A stretch of DNA of 64,000 nucleotides from Leptospiraceae bacterium. Lineage in GTDB: Bacteria > Spirochaetota > Leptospiria > Leptospirales > Leptospiraceae. The notes beneath the pieces are model-generated. The model had not been told where the DNA came from. It did not search any database and was given only the letters and a program-made list of their open reading frames with translations. Shown in pieces: positions 62,102 to 64,000 of this stretch. The stretch covers positions 124,001-188,000 of the forward strand of contig JACKPA010000009.1 of NCBI GenBank assembly GCA_024233865.1, given 5' to 3'. Within the stretch, counting starts at the first letter, position 1. Each line of letters begins with the position of its first letter. Made by a program: the position numbers and the translations under genes.

Positions 62102-63616
62102 TTAGTGGTGTTCCGGTCTCATAAGAGGAAAAAAGATTGTATCACGAATCGAGTGACTGTTGGTAAATAGCATAGCAAGCCTGTCAATTCCAATTCCTAA
62201 TCCACCTGTTGGAGGCATTCCGTATTCTAGAGCTTTGATAAAATCTCTATCCATCATAAAAGCTTCTTCGTCTCCGGCATCTCTCCTTTTTTGCTGCTCC
62301 TCAAACCTCTCTAATTGGTCAAACGGATCATTTAACTCCGTAAAAGCGTTACCTAATTCTCTTCCAACTATGTAAGGCTCAAATCTTTCCACGTAATTTG
62401 GATCTTCTTCACTCGATTTTGCTAAGGGTGACAATTCTTTCGGATAGTCGGTAACAAAAACAGGTTGTATCAGAAAAGGTTCGACTTTTTCTGAAAATAC
62501 GGCATCAGCAATAGTCCATATCGTAAATAATTCCCCCGTTTCCACTCCTATACTGTTTGCCATTTCTTTAGCTTGGTTGGCATCACTTGCTTTGCTAAAA
62601 TCAATACCTGAATATTCTTTGATAATATCAACGTATTTAATACGTTTCCAAGGTGGAGTGAGGTCAATTTTATCCGAACCGTATTGTATTTTCAAACCCA
62701 AACCGATGGATTCTGCAACGTGCACTATCAGATTTTCCGTTAGCTTTAGCATAGATTCCATATCTCCATAAGCCATATAAGCTTCCATCATTGTAAATTC
62801 CGGATTATGTTTATAAGAGATTCCTTCGTTTCTAAAGTTTTTATTCAACTCAAAAACTCTGTCCATCCCCCCTACTATCAACCTTTTTAAATACAACTCG
62901 GGAGCAACTCTAAGGAATAGGTCCATGTCCAAAGTATTGTGGTGAGTTACAAAAGGTTTGGCAGACGCTCCACCGGCAATTGGATGCATCATAGGAGTTT
63001 CCACCTCTATAAAACCTTCCCTAGTCAAAAAATGCCTAATTTCATTAATAATCTTACTTCTCAAAACAAACACTTTTTTAACTTCTTCGTTCACAATGAG
63101 ATCAACGTATCTCATTCTATATCTTTGCTCTTTATCCGAAAAAGCATCATAAACTTTTCCATCTTTTTCTTTCACTACGGGCAAAGGAAGTATACACTTA
63201 GCCAGTAGTACAAAAGAAGTTACATGAATGGTAATTTCACCTTTTCCGGTTTTAAAAAGAAACCCTTCCACACCGATAATATCTCCCAAATCCAATGATT
63301 TGAATCTTGTATAAACATCATTTCCAATGTCATCTCTCGCTATATAGAGTTGTATCAATCCCTCTTTATCTTTCAAGTGAGCAAAAGATGCCTTTCCCAT
63401 TACCCTTTTAGAATGTAATCTTCCAGCCAGTTTATGAATGTTTTTATGAGACTCCTCTGATTGGCTTGCTATTTTATCAAAGTTATTTACCAAATCCTGC
63501 GAATAACTATCCGGAAAGTATCTATTAGGATAGGGATTTATCCCGGCTTCTTTTAAGTGTTTAATTTTCTCAATTCTTTGTTGTACTAATTCTTTTTCTA
63601 ACTCATTTGATTCCAT
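62102..63616 (-). CDS. lysS: Lysyl-tRNA synthetase, class II
   Basis: The 504 aa protein is a class IIb aminoacyl-tRNA synthetase: an N-terminal OB-fold anticodon-binding domain (KLAGRLHSKRVMGKASFAHL), motif 1 (FIEVETPMMHPIAGGASAKP), motif 2 (FELNKNFRNEGISYKHNPEF, then TMMEAYMAY) and motif 3 (PTGGLGIGIDRLAMLFTNSH). It charges tRNA-Lys in the cytosol. Length is standard. It is on the minus strand; 33 bases separate it from the S46 peptidase gene. Confidence 0.97.
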   Translation of the reverse strand: MESNELEKELVQQRIEKIKHLKEAGINPYPNRYFPDSYSQDLVNNFDKIASQSEESHKNIHKLAGRLHSKRVMGKASFAHLKDKEGLIQLYIARDDIGNDVYTRFKSLDLGDIIGVEGFLFKTGKGEITIHVTSFVLLAKCILPLPVVKEKDGKVYDAFSDKEQRYRMRYVDLIVNEEVKKVFVLRSKIINEIRHFLTREGFIEVETPMMHPIAGGASAKPFVTHHNTLDMDLFLRVAPELYLKRLIVGGMDRVFELNKNFRNEGISYKHNPEFTMMEAYMAYGDMESMLKLTENLIVHVAESIGLGLKIQYGSDKIDLTPPWKRIKYVDIIKEYSGIDFSKASDANQAKEMANSIGVETGELFTIWTIADAVFSEKVEPFLIQPVFVTDYPKELSPLAKSSEEDPNYVERFEPYIVGRELGNAFTELNDPFDQLERFEEQQKRRDAGDEEAFMMDRDFIKALEYGMPPTGGLGIGIDRLAMLFTNSHSIRDTIFFPLMRPEHH

Positions 63617-63704
63617 AATTTTAACCTTATATTTGGTGTTGTAAAATCCAAGTTGGAAAATAGTAATGTATGCTAAAATATAAATCTCACCATAATGGCA
63701 AAAT

Positions 63705-64000
63705 TCAATTTGGAATAATAACTATTTCAACCCTTCTGTTAATTTTTGATTTTTTTTTCATTGGTTTGTATTTGCTGTATCCGGCGACAATAAATCGGGA
63801 AGGATCAATTTTGCTGTTTGTTAAAAAATATTCCAACACCGACAAAGCTCTATTCACAGATAAACGCCAGTTTCCCATTTGATTATCTGCTTTAACAGGG
63901 AAATGATCTGTATGACCTTCAATAAATATTTTACCATTGGGATACTTTTTAATTTCTGTTAGTACCTGATCTAATACTTTTTTTGCATCCGACTTTAAAT
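63705..64000 (-). CDS. OmpA/MotB-like peptidoglycan-binding domain protein (5' part outside window)
   Basis: I translated the minus-strand frame that runs in from the window edge to the TGA at 63705-63707. The 97 visible residues are the C-terminal OmpA-family domain: GKIFIEGHTDHFPVKADNQM, NWRLSVNRALSVLEYFL, DPSRFIVAGYSKYKP and INRRVEIVIIPN. The Asp of GHTD and the Arg residues of NRALSV/NRRVEI bind diaminopimelate of peptidoglycan. The short connection before NRRVEI makes it look more like MotB/PomB-type than classic OmpA. The N-terminal part is not in the window. Confidence 0.85.
   Translation of the reverse strand, partial: LKSDAKKVLDQVLTEIKKYPNGKIFIEGHTDHFPVKADNQMGNWRLSVNRALSVLEYFLTNSKIDPSRFIVAGYSKYKPMKKKSKINRRVEIVIIPN

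Noticed and set aside
63670..63882. 70-codon plus-strand frame near the right edge
   Set aside because: It is antisense to the OmpA/MotB-like C-terminal domain, which has clear family motifs.
1..64000. tRNA or rRNA genes
   Set aside because: No cloverleaf-like or rRNA-like stretch was recognised in the intergenic regions when read by eye; a covariance search could still find one.

Overview
The window is AT-rich chromosomal DNA from a diderm bacterium. The mix of genes points to a leptospire-like spirochaete (family Leptospiraceae or a close relative): many small lipoproteins with loose lipoboxes, two 7TMR-DISM sensor proteins (one a class III cyclase, one a histidine kinase), a receiver-SpoIIE phosphatase, PilZ and STAS regulators, and an S46 exopeptidase. 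This is inference from gene content; no rRNA or tRNA was found.

Layout. 1-18.7 kb is mostly core and envelope genes: a TPR-ankyrin protein (cut by the window edge), YchF, a CBS-pair protein, an aromatic-repeat envelope protein co-translated with an MlaE permease, a PilZ protein, an AIPR-family abortive-infection protein, a lipoprotein hydrolase, a GNAT acetyltransferase, a GH57 enzyme, a 5-oxoprolinase/hydantoinase fusion and a run of secreted or lipoprotein genes.

19.2-36.7 kb is a CRISPR-Cas type I-C locus. The effector genes cas3-cas5c-cas8c-cas7c (19195-25210) are separated from cas4-cas1-cas2 (31372-33316) by a 6.1 kb island on the same strand. The island holds antitoxin-like genes, a VapBC-like PIN pair, an unknown protein, a TIR-like membrane-anchored protein overlapping a second PIN protein, a 7TMR-DISM adenylate cyclase, and a small ORF plus MNT-type nucleotidyltransferase whose end overlaps cas4. 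An AT-rich leader and an array of 38 repeats of 37 bp with 37 spacers follow cas2. A truncated pRiA4b ORF-3-like gene lies on the opposite strand between cas2 and the leader. The split locus with its built-in toxin-antitoxin, TIR and cyclase genes is the most unusual part of the window.

36.8-64 kb returns to core genes: VOC protein, release factor 2 without the usual frameshift, MBL-fold hydrolase, STAS, UspA, ThpR, then a five-gene minus-strand unit (czcC-czcB-czcA-receiver/kinase-7TM kinase) for metal efflux with its own signalling proteins, a metallophosphatase-like secreted protein, the receiver-SpoIIE phosphatase, sbcD-sbcC, an AAA-ATPase/PD-(D/E)XK protein, an S46 peptidase, lysS, and the C-terminal part of an OmpA/MotB-like protein.

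Limits: all family calls come from reading motifs by eye; no database search was run. Base-composition remarks are visual impressions, not calculations.
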